Source of the DNA: Nitzschia sp. pyKryTriq1
Lineage: Eukaryota; Bacillariophyta; Bacillariophyceae; Bacillariales; Bacillariaceae
Direction: 5' to 3'
NCBI GenBank assembly: GCA_956465555.1
Contig: OY101117.1
Coordinates: 372,001-436,000, forward strand
DNA length: 64,000 nucleotides
Shown: one piece after another, positions 31,467-43,209 of the stretch
Position numbering within the stretch: the stretch's first letter is position 1
Layout: each line of letters begins with the position of its first letter
Notes under the pieces: model-generated
The model's database searches: none
The model's input: only the letters and a program-made list of their open reading frames with translations
What the model was told of the DNA's origin: nothing
Position numbers and translations under genes: made by a program

Positions 31467-32858
31467 ATGTCAGGTTTTGGTGGAGGTTTTGGAGGCGGAG
31501 GCCGCAGCTCTGGCGGTCGCAGCACCCGAGGAGGCGGAGGGGGCGGTCGATCGAGCAGCGGCCGGGGAAGAGGTCGAGGCCGGGGGCGAGGACGGGGAGG
31601 AGGACGCGGCGACAGCAGCGGTGCCAGCATGCTCAAGTGCCTCTTGAGGCCCTGTGGGGACTGGACCAAGAACGGAAACTGTCGGAACGGCAACACTTGT
31701 AATTTTGCCCATGTGGTCAAGCTGCACGCCGTGATTGAGGCCTCGAGTCCCATGCCGGATACTAATGATACCCAAAATAGCAGCAATGGATACAACAGCC
31801 ATACCCAAAATCGATACAATCCCAAAAACATGGCTCCCGTGTCGACGGTCGCGTTGTGGGAGACGGGAGGCGCCGTCAAACTCTTCACTGGATCTCATGA
31901 TGGATTTTGGAGATTGTGGAATTACGTGCCCAGCTCGGGCTTTGTCAAGGAATTTGAACACAACATGGGAGGACCTGTCCATTCGCTCGTGGTGGCCAGC
32001 AACTTTTTGTTCTGTGGGTTTGAAAGCATCTCGCCAATGCTCCCGGAAATTACCGTGGGGATGGTGCATGCCTGGAATCTAGCCAACCCGACAGATCCAC
32101 CCTTGGAATTTCAAATGAGTCCACTGACGCCCTATGCACATGCCACAGGTGTCACCCAGCTCTTGGTCGACGGGCAAAGAGTTATGAGTGGATCCAAAGA
32201 TGGTTCCGTGAAACTGTGGTCCTTTGATGCGGCATCGAACCAATTCATGCTCACGCAAACGTATTTGGGGCATGCTCGAGAAATTACAGGCTTGGCAGTG
32301 GCTGACACAGTCCTGTGGAGTTCCTCCACGGACGGATCCATTCGTATATGGGATATTGCCAAGGGAGAATGTCAATTCGTTATTACCATGGCCCATGCTG
32401 GAGCGACACCGCCTCCGCCGGGGTCGGCCCCACCTCAATCTCCAGGCCATACCAATGCTGTTACGAGCTTGGTCAGTTTCAAGTCCCCCAATGGCGTCTT
32501 TATCCTAAGTGGATCTCTAGATGGAGATGTCAAAGCTTGGAATGGAACAACAGGACATTGTGTCGCCAGTGAAGGCCACAATGAAGGTGTAGTCACAATG
32601 ACCATGGCTGCCGATCCCAACGGCAAACCCTTGCTACTAGTAGGAACGGAAAGTGGCAATATCGTTGCCCGCAACTTGGAACCGACGGCTCAAATCAATC
32701 AGCCGTTTGCCCCCATTCTGTGTCTCAGCCAGCATTATTCGGTGGCTCACGAAGGCGCCGTCAAAACTTTGTCGCAAGGACCCGCAGGAACCTTTTATTC
32801 TGGAGGAAATGATGGAAAAGTATTGGTCTTTGAATTTACAGGTGATTTGGGACTGTAA
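31467..32858 (+). CDS. CCCH zinc finger plus WD40 repeat protein (ZFWD-like)
   Basis: A single exon of 463 residues from the first ATG of the frame. The first 55 residues are an RGG/Gly-rich tract typical of RNA-binding proteins. One CCCH finger follows at about 62-82 (CGDWTKNGNC..CNFAH) with C-x8-C-x5-C-x3-H spacing, the class that binds RNA. The rest forms about six or seven WD40 blades (GSKDGSVKLWSF, SSTDGSIRIWDI, SGSLDGDVKAWN, YSGGNDGKVLVFEF), a likely beta-propeller for protein contacts. The same domain order is known in plant ZFWD proteins. The job is likely RNA-related, but no specific role can be read. Confidence 0.88.
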   Translation: MSGFGGGFGGGGRSSGGRSTRGGGGGGRSSSGRGRGRGRGRGRGGGRGDSSGASMLKCLLRPCGDWTKNGNCRNGNTCNFAHVVKLHAVIEASSPMPDTNDTQNSSNGYNSHTQNRYNPKNMAPVSTVALWETGGAVKLFTGSHDGFWRLWNYVPSSGFVKEFEHNMGGPVHSLVVASNFLFCGFESISPMLPEITVGMVHAWNLANPTDPPLEFQMSPLTPYAHATGVTQLLVDGQRVMSGSKDGSVKLWSFDAASNQFMLTQTYLGHAREITGLAVADTVLWSSSTDGSIRIWDIAKGECQFVITMAHAGATPPPPGSAPPQSPGHTNAVTSLVSFKSPNGVFILSGSLDGDVKAWNGTTGHCVASEGHNEGVVTMTMAADPNGKPLLLVGTESGNIVARNLEPTAQINQPFAPILCLSQHYSVAHEGAVKTLSQGPAGTFYSGGNDGKVLVFEFTGDLGL

Positions 32859-33776
32859 AAAGACATCATCGTTATCAAAACAGCCACAACACCAGCAGCA
32901 GCAGCAATGTGTAATACTATTTTAGCTTTTTATGATATCTTGATTCTACTTGGTAGTCTCTGGAGTAGGTGTAGACGTATAGCAACTATCAATGCTATGT
33001 AGTAGATACCGGTATATAGGAGTGCGCTCAACTCTAGCTAGCTTCGAGTTACTGGTACCATCAGTAAGAGCACAGGAGGCAGTACCGCAGCATCATCTAG
33101 CTATTTCATATCTCTATTGTAGTCACTGCTACGTACTCGTATTTGTGATGGCCGGCTTCCTTGAAAGACACTTTCTCTCAACCGTGCAAGGCAAGAGGAA
33201 GAGCGTTCCTTTGAAGTATCGAGCTGGACTTGCCGCCAATTTTATTGATAATGGTGGGTCCGTACTCTCTCTCTCTCTCTCTCTAGTAGTTGATAGTGGT
33301 AGAGTAGGAATGGAACTTTCTTTACTACGTGTACCATGATCGTACTCTACCTCCATGTACCTGGTACGTACACGTAGTAACCTAAAATAATATTCTCGTG
33401 TAAAAGTAAAGGTACGTGTAGCCAGCAGCCCACCGCAGGAAGAGAATTTGAATTTGTCGACCGTTTGTCGACTCATGAATGAAAAATGCTTCCGAGTCGT
33501 ATCGCAGCACTAAAGTCATCAATTTCAATTTTGGTGACCTCACAATGACCACGGTCATTGAAGTAAAAGCCTGGTACAAATCCTACGAAGGCTTCTCAAA
33601 GGTTCTCAGTTTCGCGCGGCACGTTTCCTTCACGGAAGATGATTGTGCCAAAGGAAAGATCCCGATGGCGGGGGTCTCGCCGCCATCGGCGATGGAGGAC
33701 TCCACCTCTCACAACACAAGTCCAACCTTTGTCTTTGACATTGTAAAAAGTAGTACCAACAACAACAACTCTCAAG
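32859..33776. promoter_or_regulatory. Region upstream of actin copy 1
   Basis: A 918-nt stretch between same-strand genes. It contains TACCGGTA at 33007-33014, a (CT)n run near 33267-33284 and the actin copy 1 leader, whose last bases (acaacaacaactctcaag) resemble those of copy 2. Short open frames here show no family signal. Confidence 0.45.
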
Positions 33777-35181
33777 ATGTCTGACGACGAAGATATTGCC
33801 GCCCTTGTGGTTGATAACGGATCCGGAATGTGCAAAGGTGTGTCAAGGAGATGCGATAGCAAGGGAGATTCGTGCAATCGAGCAGGGAGCGATAGACATG
33901 ATTTCTTAGCGATCACAACGCGATATACTCGAGGGAAACTCTCAATGGATTATTCCTCGTGGCATCGAATTGAGGCGTGTCCATCGCTGAGTTCGATCCT
34001 TGAGCCTTCCTTATTCATTTCATCTTCGTATGTGTCATGTATCCTCTGCATTGTCTGACCCATCTCTTCTTCTCCTTCTTCCTTCGTTTATCGTCTGAAC
34101 CTCTACAGCCGGTTTCGCTGGAGACGATGCTCCTCGATCCGTGTTTCCTTCCCTTATCGGACGTGCCCGTCAGCCCGGTATCATGGTTGGTATGGAGCAG
34201 CGTGATGCCTACGTCGGAGACGAAGCCCAAGCCAAGCGTGGTGTTTTGACTTTGAAGTACCCCATCGAGCACGGTATCGTTACCAACTGGGACGATATGG
34301 AGAAGATCTGGCACCACACCTTCTACAACGAGCTTCGTGTCGCCCCCGAGGCCCACCCCGTGTTGTTGACGGAGGCTCCCATGAACCCCAAGGCTAACCG
34401 CGAGCGTATGACTCAGATCATGTTTGAGACGTTCAATGTGCCCGCCATGTACGTGAACATCCAGGCCGTTCTTTCTTTGTATGCTTCTGGTCGTACCACT
34501 GGATGCGTTTTGGATAGTGGTGACGGTGTGACGCACACGGTCCCCATCTACGAAGGTTACGCGCTTCCCCACGCCGTGGTCCGTTTGGACTTGGCTGGAC
34601 GCGACTTGACTGACTACTTGATGAAGATCTTGACCGAGCGTGGTTACTCGTTGACGACCACTGCCGAGCGTGAGATTGTGCGTGATATCAAGGAGTCTCT
34701 TTGCTTTGTGGCAGTTGACTTTGAGGAGGAGATGAAGAAGGCCGCCGAGTCGTCTGCTCTTGAGAAGTCGTTCGAGCTTCCCGATGGTAACATTATTGTG
34801 ATCGGAAACGAGCGTTTCCGATGCCCCGAAGTGTTGTTCCAGCCTAACTTGACGGGTCTTGAAATGGACGGTATTGCCGACTCTACCTTCCAAACCATCA
34901 TGAAGTGCGATGTGGATATCCGCAAGGACTTGTACGCGAATATTGTGATGTCTGGAGGTACCACCATGTTCCCCGGAATCAGTGAGCGTATGTCCAAGGA
35001 GGTGACTGCTCTTGCTCCCGCTTCGATCAAGGTGAAGATTGTGGCTCCCCCTGAACGTAAATACTCTGTGTGGATTGGAGGATCTATTTTGGCTTCGTTG
35101 TCTACATTCCAAAGCATGTGGATCAGCAAGGAAGAATATGACGAATCCGGACCATCGATTGTCCACCGCAAGTGCTTCTAA
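33777..35181 (+). CDS. Actin, copy 1
   Basis: Two exons, 33777-33837 and 34109-35181, with a 271-nt intron splitting the Ala codon in [12 protein letters not shown]. The product is 377 residues, the standard actin length, from [17 protein letters not shown] to SIVHRKCF; nucleotide-binding loops [11 protein letters not shown] and [11 protein letters not shown] are present. Actin polymerises for cytokinesis, vesicle motion and, in pennate diatoms, gliding. This is the only plus-strand copy of four. Its silent sites match copy 2 over most of the body, but its 3' end (gaagaatat) and both intron edges match copy 3. Confidence 0.98.
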
Positions 35182-36454
35182 ATTGTTTGGTTGTTCAGTC
35201 CATCAACAAGTCAACACGTGGTTGTCATACCCGTTGGACGCGATGTGCCAACTACCAATCTTTCTTGGGCCTTTCGTGTGGCCTTTCTTTGCCTACATGT
35301 AAATTTCATTAGTTCAGAGATACCTTATGCTGTTTTCTCTTCTCGTTGTTGCCGTATCATTTTCTTCGGTTCATGCCGTATACTAGACTACCGGTAGGTG
35401 ATTGCTTCTCAGCTTTGTTAGAAAATGGTTGTGTCTGGAAAGGTAATCAACACTTAGCCACGCCAGTTGCTTTCGGCGACGTTCAGTACTCTTACTCCCA
35501 TCATGGATTAGCAAGAGTTTGCTCGACACGATCGATCGATTTGAGGATCATGAAGTTCACGGCAAGGACATCGCATTGGTATGAGTTGGCACCAATTCCT
35601 CCATCGCAAAGGTAATGTAAGAATATTTCGGACGAGGAGTTTTCTCCTTTGGGTTTTCGCTCACACCTTCGATAAAGATTATTTGTACCGCAAGAGCAGA
35701 TCTCCAACGTGGTCATCGTCCTCCAGCACCAGTACTACTACATCGTCAGTTTGTTTGGCAGTACTACTAGTAGTAGTAGGACTACTAGTAGTAGTACTGT
35801 CGAAACTCATTCCTGCCCCTGCTTTTGTCGTTTGCATTTGTATTATAATAAAAAAGGTTAAGCTTTGTTTGCCTGTTGCTACTCTTTACGAGGTGTTTTT
35901 TCTAGTAATACTAGTAGCTCTAGTACATGTAGCTACTCTAGTAGAGAGTAGAGCTCCTTTCCATTTTCGTTCCACATGCTCTGCTCTGCTCTGCTCTGCT
36001 CTGTTGGCGGCCAGACTGACGTCACACTTGGCGCTCGGCGCCTTTCGCCCTTTTTCATACACAATTTTTTTCCAAGATGATTTTGGCGCGGTGTTCGTTG
36101 CGTGCCATGAAGTACTGATTGTACGTACCAGGTACCAGAGCCATGGTCGGTTGAGATAAGTCCCACCAAACCCTACTGGTTCCCTTACATGATCAAGTAC
36201 GGTAAATACGTGGAACGTCGCCCCTGGTACGAAAACTACGTCAACGTTAACGTGGGGCGCCGCAACGAAACGCGACGTTTTGGCGGCACACCAAAGACCG
36301 AACTGTGAACTGTCCACCACGCCCGCACGCAGACGGTACAGTAATCGTAGACTATTCATTCTTTGAGACCCGGAGCAGGTGCTGGCACGCACTTTTTCAT
36401 TTCAATGTCAGTTTTCATTCCCCATCTCTCTCTCTTTCACTTCAAAACCGGAAG
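35182..36454. promoter_or_regulatory. Intergenic region, actin copy 1 to Tudor-like gene
   Basis: About 1.27 kb without a supported gene. It contains TACCGGTA at 35389-35396, a run of ACTAGTAGT units at about 35760-35800, a (TCTGC)n microsatellite at about 35977-36003 and a full CRE palindrome TGACGTCA at 36017-36024, roughly 430 nt before the next ATG. Confidence 0.5.
35977..36003 (+). repeat. (TCTGC)n microsatellite
   Basis: Five or so pentamer units in a row in intergenic DNA. It has no coding link. Confidence 0.85.
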
Positions 36455-37471
36455 ATGGATGCTACCAACGATCACCATGATACTGACAACATCTCGTTGT
36501 TAGAAGAATTGACGAAAGGAGAGCGACTGACAGTCTACTGGTCCGACGATGATCAGTGGTACGAAGGAAAGGCCACCAGCGCTCCGCAGGACCACCGCGT
36601 CCGCGTCCAGTACGACGATGGCGGGAAAGCGCAATGGGTGGATCTGACCACTACCCAATGGAGCAGTCTCGGCAAAGGTTTGATCCTCGAACAAGAAGCA
36701 CAAGCAGCCATGAATCTGAAGAGAGAACGGATTCAAAATATCCAAGTGGGAACAAAGGTGGCAGTCTTTTGGCCCCATGAGAAGGATTTTTTTGCCGGCA
36801 CCTTGACGAAGATCAAGCCCACCAGCGATCTCAGTTTGAAGAACAATCCACACCGCATTGAGTACGACGATGGCGACTCCGAGTGGACCAACCTGTACCA
36901 TCGCAAGTTCAAGCAAGTCAAACCTAAGGCCCTCCGCCTCAGGGTGGGCTCTCGCATTTTCGTTCGCAATCCCGAGAAGGGCCGAAACTACGGCGCCACT
37001 GTGACTCGAATCAAACTCGGGGAAGCGAGACCTCACAAGGTCAAGTATGACAAGGAGCGAAAGGGCGAGGAGTGGCTCAATTTGCACGTTCATCCTTTCC
37101 TGGAAAAACCGCCGCGAATCAAGGTGGACCCGGATCTGTCCTCCAAGTCCCCCGTTGTTCTGAAGAAACGCAAGCGAGAATTCCTTCAAGATATGCCCGA
37201 ATCTGCGATTGGCAAGGGTTGGAAAGTCAAAAAGGAAGAGCCTGTTGGCCCCCACGGAAAAGACTCTCTCGCGTCTATCAAACGCGATACAGCAGAACTC
37301 GAGCGAACGACCTTCGAACTCGTTCGTTGCCTTTCAGCGGCATCCAAAGGTGGCATAGACAAGAAAGGTTTGGCTTCTCGCATTCTAAAGCACGTTGACC
37401 CCAATAGTGAAATCCTCGGATCTATCATGAAATCGTTGGGTGATGTCAAAGCGCCACCGAACGATCCCTAA
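36455..37471 (+). CDS. Triple Tudor-like domain protein
   Basis: From the ATG at 36455 the product is 338 residues; an upstream extension of the frame in the same exon lacks domain signal. Three tandem modules share the pattern G-x-x-(V/L/I)-x-V..W/P..(Y/F)..G.(V/A)T....V.YDDG...W..L: GERLTVYWSDDDQWYEGKA (about 28), GTKVAVFWPHEKDFFAGT (about 99) and GSRIFVRNPEKGRNYGA (about 167). This is the layout of Tudor/Agenet barrels, which usually read methylated Lys or Arg. The C-terminal third is basic (LKKRKREF), perhaps a nuclear signal. A chromatin role is likely but unproven. Confidence 0.75.
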   Translation: MDATNDHHDTDNISLLEELTKGERLTVYWSDDDQWYEGKATSAPQDHRVRVQYDDGGKAQWVDLTTTQWSSLGKGLILEQEAQAAMNLKRERIQNIQVGTKVAVFWPHEKDFFAGTLTKIKPTSDLSLKNNPHRIEYDDGDSEWTNLYHRKFKQVKPKALRLRVGSRIFVRNPEKGRNYGATVTRIKLGEARPHKVKYDKERKGEEWLNLHVHPFLEKPPRIKVDPDLSSKSPVVLKKRKREFLQDMPESAIGKGWKVKKEEPVGPHGKDSLASIKRDTAELERTTFELVRCLSAASKGGIDKKGLASRILKHVDPNSEILGSIMKSLGDVKAPPNDP

Positions 37472-38320
37472 GAAGCCTTCTCAAACGAGGGGTTCCCACC
37501 ACAATATTGAAAGACTTTTTCCTGGGCTCATCCCAAGAATGAATCCGGACTGCAACGTTGCATTGTACCTTTTTCAATACTAAATGAACTAATCCAGGAA
37601 TACGTTTCTCTTCCTGCGGCTGCGAAACCAAGCGCGTCTGTGCATTGGTCCCACATCACATTCTCATATGCCTACCTCTCCATTGCTACGTCTTTGTTCC
37701 AGAGGTCTTGAATTGATTCTCGATTGACTGCTACTCTAGATCTAGAGTAGTGATACTGAACCAATAGGAAGAGTTTGGAAGAATTGATGTAGCGACTTCT
37801 ATTGAAATGGTAGCCTAGAAGAATGTCAAAGCTCACGAGCCGCAAAACCGGAGACGACTGGATGGACTTGATGCAGCTACTTCTACTCTCTAGTAGTGCA
37901 CTGGTACGGAACCGCACCGTTTCGAGTAGAAGAATGTCAAAGCTCACTCCACTACTAGTAGCAGCCGCAAAAGCGGAGACGACTGGTGTCCGTAAGAAAA
38001 CTACTCCTAGCTAGGCCCTGCGCCGAGATATCAATGATACAGGCATCATCCAGATTCTGAAAGCCAGAACATGAATGCTTGTTCCATCTTTCCAGGAAAG
38101 ACCATCGAGTACTGGACTTTTTTTAATCATGATGTGTGGCGAAAACTTCTTTCCACACATGAAACTATTGAATCAGTGCAAGTACATGACGAAAGAAGAA
38201 ACGATGCTCGAAAAGCCATCGAGGTTCAGATATTAAAAATACAATCTATGGAATTAAAGGAAGTAAACGGCAACGAACAGCATCGAAGAATCGATGAAAG
38301 ACACAATCCAAAGATTTTGC
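37472..38320. other. Intergenic region, 3' ends of Tudor-like gene and actin copy 2
   Basis: About 850 nt between convergent genes, holding an imperfect tandem duplication (listed separately) and a tactctagatctagagta palindrome near 37733. I see no gene. The part nearest actin copy 2 is its 3' UTR. Confidence 0.4.
37785..37987 (+). repeat. Imperfect tandem duplication, about 85-120 nt units
   Basis: Unit 1 starts near 37785 (gatgtagcgacttct) and unit 2 near 37869 (gatgcagctacttct). Both carry tagaagaatgtcaaagctca (37816 and 37927) and then a gccgcaaaa.cggagacgac block (37839 and 37964). Unit 2 is longer, with extra CTAGTAGT-type bases in two places. Confidence 0.8.
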
Positions 38321-39847
38321 TTAGAAGCATTTGCGGTGGACAATCGATGGTCCGGATTCGTCATACTCCTCCTTGCTGATCCACATGCTTTGGAATGTAG
38401 ACAACGAAGCCAAAATAGATCCTCCAATCCACACAGAGTATTTACGTTCAGGGGGAGCCACAATCTTCACCTTGATCGAAGCGGGAGCAAGAGCAGTCAC
38501 CTCCTTGGACATACGCTCACTGATTCCGGGGAACATGGTGGTACCTCCAGACATCACAATATTCGCGTACAAGTCCTTGCGGATATCCACATCGCACTTC
38601 ATGATGGTTTGGAAGGTAGAGTCGGCAATACCGTCCATTTCAAGACCCGTCAAGTTAGGCTGGAACAACACTTCGGGGCATCGGAAACGCTCGTTTCCGA
38701 TCACAATAATGTTACCATCGGGAAGCTCGAACGACTTCTCAAGAGCAGACGACTCGGCGGCCTTCTTCATCTCCTCCTCAAAGTCAACTGCCACAAAGCA
38801 AAGAGACTCCTTGATATCACGCACAATCTCACGCTCGGCAGTGGTCGTCAACGAGTAACCACGCTCGGTCAAGATCTTCATCAAGTAGTCAGTCAAGTCG
38901 CGTCCAGCCAAGTCCAAACGGACCACGGCGTGGGGAAGCGCGTAACCTTCGTAGATGGGGACCGTGTGCGTCACACCGTCACCACTATCCAAAACGCATC
39001 CAGTGGTACGACCAGAAGCATACAAAGAAAGAACGGCCTGGATGTTCACGTACATGGCGGGCACATTGAACGTCTCAAACATGATCTGAGTCATACGCTC
39101 GCGGTTAGCCTTGGGGTTCATGGGAGCCTCCGTCAACAACACGGGGTGGGCCTCGGGGGCGACACGAAGCTCGTTGTAGAAGGTGTGGTGCCAGATCTTC
39201 TCCATATCGTCCCAGTTGGTAACGATACCGTGCTCGATGGGGTACTTCAAAGTCAAAACACCACGCTTGGCTTGGGCTTCGTCTCCGACGTAGGCATCAC
39301 GCTGCTCCATACCAACCATGATACCGGGCTGACGGGCACGTCCGATAAGGGAAGGAAACACGGATCGAGGAGCATCGTCTCCAGCGAAACCGGCTGTGGT
39401 GGGACGAAGAGGACAAAAAAGAATATTGATGTTAGCGGCTGATATAGCATTTATTTGTGCAATGCTGACTAAGCTGACAGAAGACGAAGGGGTGCGGCTC
39501 GCTGATGACAACATTTCACTCGCCGCCGACAATTCGCCATGCCGATTATTATAGGACGTGGAAAATCGGTTTTGTCGGGGGCCACACCTAACTCATCTCC
39601 TCCGTCTGGATACTAGAGGGACCAGCCCAATTATTGTAGGTAGCACAGGCAAGTATCGTTGTTTCTTGGTTGAAGTCGAATCCACAATGCCCGTCGCCAT
39701 GTGGATTTTTTGCCATGACCGCGAGCCATTTCCTGTGAACACAAAATATCAGCTTTCTCGCCGCAACTCGAACGTTCGTTTCTTACCTTTGCACATTCCG
39801 GATCCGTTATCAACCACAAGGGCGGCAATATCTTCATCGTCAGACAT
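38321..39847 (-). CDS. Actin, copy 2
   Basis: Exons 39847-39787 and 39393-38321, intron 393 nt at the same codon as the other copies. The predicted protein is 377 residues and appears identical to copy 1. Silent sites follow copy 1 through most of exon 2 (for example aatgtg, cccaag, ggaaacgag preceded by atc), yet the 3' end (gaggagtat) follows copy 4. Its intron body and edges differ from copies 1 and 3. It faces copy 1 tail to tail, about 3.1 kb apart. Confidence 0.98.
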
Positions 39848-40520
39848 CTTGAAAGTTGTTGTTGTACTTTGTTAGAGGGGAAATAAGGTGGTGATGGTAA
39901 AAAGTGGCGATGACTTGAAATTATGACTGCTGCAAAGTAGTTGTGCTGATGCATGCGAAGCTCACCGAATAACGACGAAAGAGCGCAAAAGACAGTCAGT
40001 GGTGCAACGTAACAACAACCTGCCGGCCGATTAGCGGTTGGGAGAAAACGACCAATCAGCAGTTTTCACGTGGTTTGGTTGGTCGGATGTCAACTATGAC
40101 CCAAAATGACCGTCGCACCCGTGTCGCAAGATCCAAATCTCAAGATCGAAAATCGAGATCAAATCGTGAAAATCAAAATTTGGCGAGCATCGGCATTTTC
40201 GTTAGGGCCTTTAGTCAGAGTTTCGCGACGACATCACGACACGCCGAAAGCCGACGATCCATCAAGAAGATGATGCATATCCCGATCCCCCAGCTACTCT
40301 CTCTCTCTACTATGACAGAAGTCGTCTGTACAATTAAAAACTAACAAAATTACCAAACCTATTGGAAACAATTTCTAGGGTTGCTCAGCTGTCCCGCAGC
40401 AATAGACATGGGCATGATCATTCCTTCATTTTATTTCCACCACCAACATCAAAGGAGTCAAGCAAGAGTTTTTGAACATGACAACCAGCCGACAGCTGTC
40501 CATCCCCCAATGATCCCCTT
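39848..40520. promoter_or_regulatory. Promoter region of actin copy 2
   Basis: A 673-nt stretch that also holds the 3' end of the quinone-reductase-like gene on the same strand. It carries a CCAAT-type box near 40051 (gaccaatcag) and a G-box CACGTG at 40067-40072. The 5' leader resembles that of copy 1 for about 20 nt. No other gene is seen. Confidence 0.45.
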
Positions 40521-41294
40521 TCAAAGACTTTGAATCATCTGATGAACTTGTCCGAGAAAATCTGCCCGTTGCTCAAACGTCGTATTATCCATGTCATATA
40601 GTCCCAACCAAGCGACAGTGGCTGCCGGCGACAAAATGGGTCGAATAGCATTGGCAATCATTCGACGACCGTTGTCTCCTGCCAAGGTCACAATGGGAAA
40701 GGGTGCTCCATAGGTGCTCACACCGACAATTTGAGTGATATTGGTCAGTTTGGGGATCAATCCCGTCGAAGCAGGCGTTCCATCTGCCTGGGGTCGAGGT
40801 AAACTCCAAGCGATGTCATGCACCAAAGTTCGATCCAGAAATCCTTTGACGGCCGCCGGGGTATTCATCCACCAGGTCGGATAGACAAAAATTAACGTAT
40901 CACACCACAACATCATCCTTAAGTGATCCTTGACGTCCTTTGCCAGAACTCGTTGATCCAAGTCTTCCCCAAGCGCATGTTGCAGTCGATGTTCTTCTTG
41001 GGTGAATTTGGGTAAATATCCATTGCGAGCGTCGTTCTTGGCGGAGTACAAGGAAATGCGACGAATCTCATGACCAGCTTCTTTGGCAGCCAGTTCGACT
41101 TGATTCGCAATTGCTGCGGAGAAACTGTTGATGGGATCAGGATGAGCATGAACCATTAGAATCTTGCGAGGCGTTTTAGTCGTCTTATCATCTGACGCTG
41201 ATGCCGATGGTGGCGGAGGAACATACGAAGTGAGCTGATTCAACTTGAGCTGCAGCTGGCGGACACCAGGAATCAGGTAGATTGGTGATGTCAT
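40521..41294 (-). CDS. NQO-like flavodoxin-fold NAD(P)H:quinone reductase
   Basis: A single exon of 257 residues from the ATG at 41294 (the frame opens at a TTG upstream). KILMVHAHPDPINSFSAAI is the FMN/FAD phosphate-loop start of the Flavodoxin_2 family; FVYPTWWMNTPAAVKGFLDRTL is the conserved flavin-ring segment; GVSTYGAP is the third binding loop. Family members such as NQO1, MdaB and KefF subunits reduce quinones by two electrons. A Pro/Ser stretch (about 28-42) precedes the domain, and residues 1-20 might be a weak membrane or targeting segment. Substrate is unknown. Confidence 0.88.
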   Translation of the reverse strand: MTSPIYLIPGVRQLQLKLNQLTSYVPPPPSASASDDKTTKTPRKILMVHAHPDPINSFSAAIANQVELAAKEAGHEIRRISLYSAKNDARNGYLPKFTQEEHRLQHALGEDLDQRVLAKDVKDHLRMMLWCDTLIFVYPTWWMNTPAAVKGFLDRTLVHDIAWSLPRPQADGTPASTGLIPKLTNITQIVGVSTYGAPFPIVTLAGDNGRRMIANAIRPILSPAATVAWLGLYDMDNTTFEQRADFLGQVHQMIQSL

Positions 41295-41962
41295 AGCAAA
41301 CAAACTACTCTTGGTTCAATGATATGAATGCCCTGTGTAGGGCGAGGATGGTGCTCTATGGTAGAGTACCAGTACGTACTTGTAGTGATCGATGGACAAA
41401 TAATACTTCTTTATATCAGGCCATGTTCTGTTATGTACATTCTTCACAAAAAGTGAGAATAACCGCCGGTAGCATAGTGTATTGGTACTTGTACCATACC
41501 TGGCGTACCGGTGTACCAGGTACCAGTACCGGTACCGGCGCCCATTCCGGGCGGACTTCTCTTGTTGTCTGTTTGTCAGAAATACTGGGTATGACGTACA
41601 CAAACCATCAGCAGATATTCTTCTGATGGTTCGATCCATTCGACCACTATCGTCCAATCAAAATCAGATGACGACGGATCATCGCGAGAACAGCAGAGCA
41701 GGTAGGAGCACGAGAAAGGAAATCCCAGCAGAAGGCATACAGTACGAGCAGGAGCACGCACGTAAGCATCATACCGGTACAGCAGTACGAGTACCGGTAC
41801 GTGTAATGGCACCCATACGCAACTAACGGACGCTTGCTTCCGAGAACCGAGCAAGCGCTTTCACTTCTTCATTCGTTCTTCTCTCTTGCTTAGGTCTTGT
41901 ACCGGTTCCGGTCTCCCATTACTACAGTATCTTGACATACCGTACTCTACTTGGCAACCACC
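41295..41962. promoter_or_regulatory. Divergent intergenic region, NQO-like / Rab2
   Basis: A 668-nt stretch between outward-facing genes and the richest spot for GGTACC/ACCGGT palindromes in the window: TACCGGTA at 41527-41534, 41772-41779 and 41792-41799, among many GTACC variants from about 41480 to 41810. No gene is supported. Confidence 0.55.
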
Positions 41963-42910
<948 letters not shown>

Positions 42911-43209
42911 ATCAGAAAAATGACAACGTAGGGTGTTTGTATGTGTGTGGCTATGGCTGTGGGAGTGTCAATATCCGGCTACGTAGCATAATAATATCAT
43001 ACGTACTGTGGACCCGGGGCGAGATAGAAATGAACTATTCTTTGATTTAATTGACGGCGTCCATGAGAGTTTACGGAGCGACTTCAACAAAGTATAATTG
43101 CAGTCAGTAGGAAGGCACAAGATGTTCTAGTAGCTCGTTACTATTTAGAAGTTCAAAATTGTTAATAATATAGGGCTACAGTACACTCAGAGATGAACCT
43201 TTTTGACTT

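Noticed and set aside
34015-35166. Open frames of about 380 codons antisense to each actin gene
   Set aside because: They occur opposite all four copies, lack any domain, and are explained by the strong codon bias of actin on the other strand.
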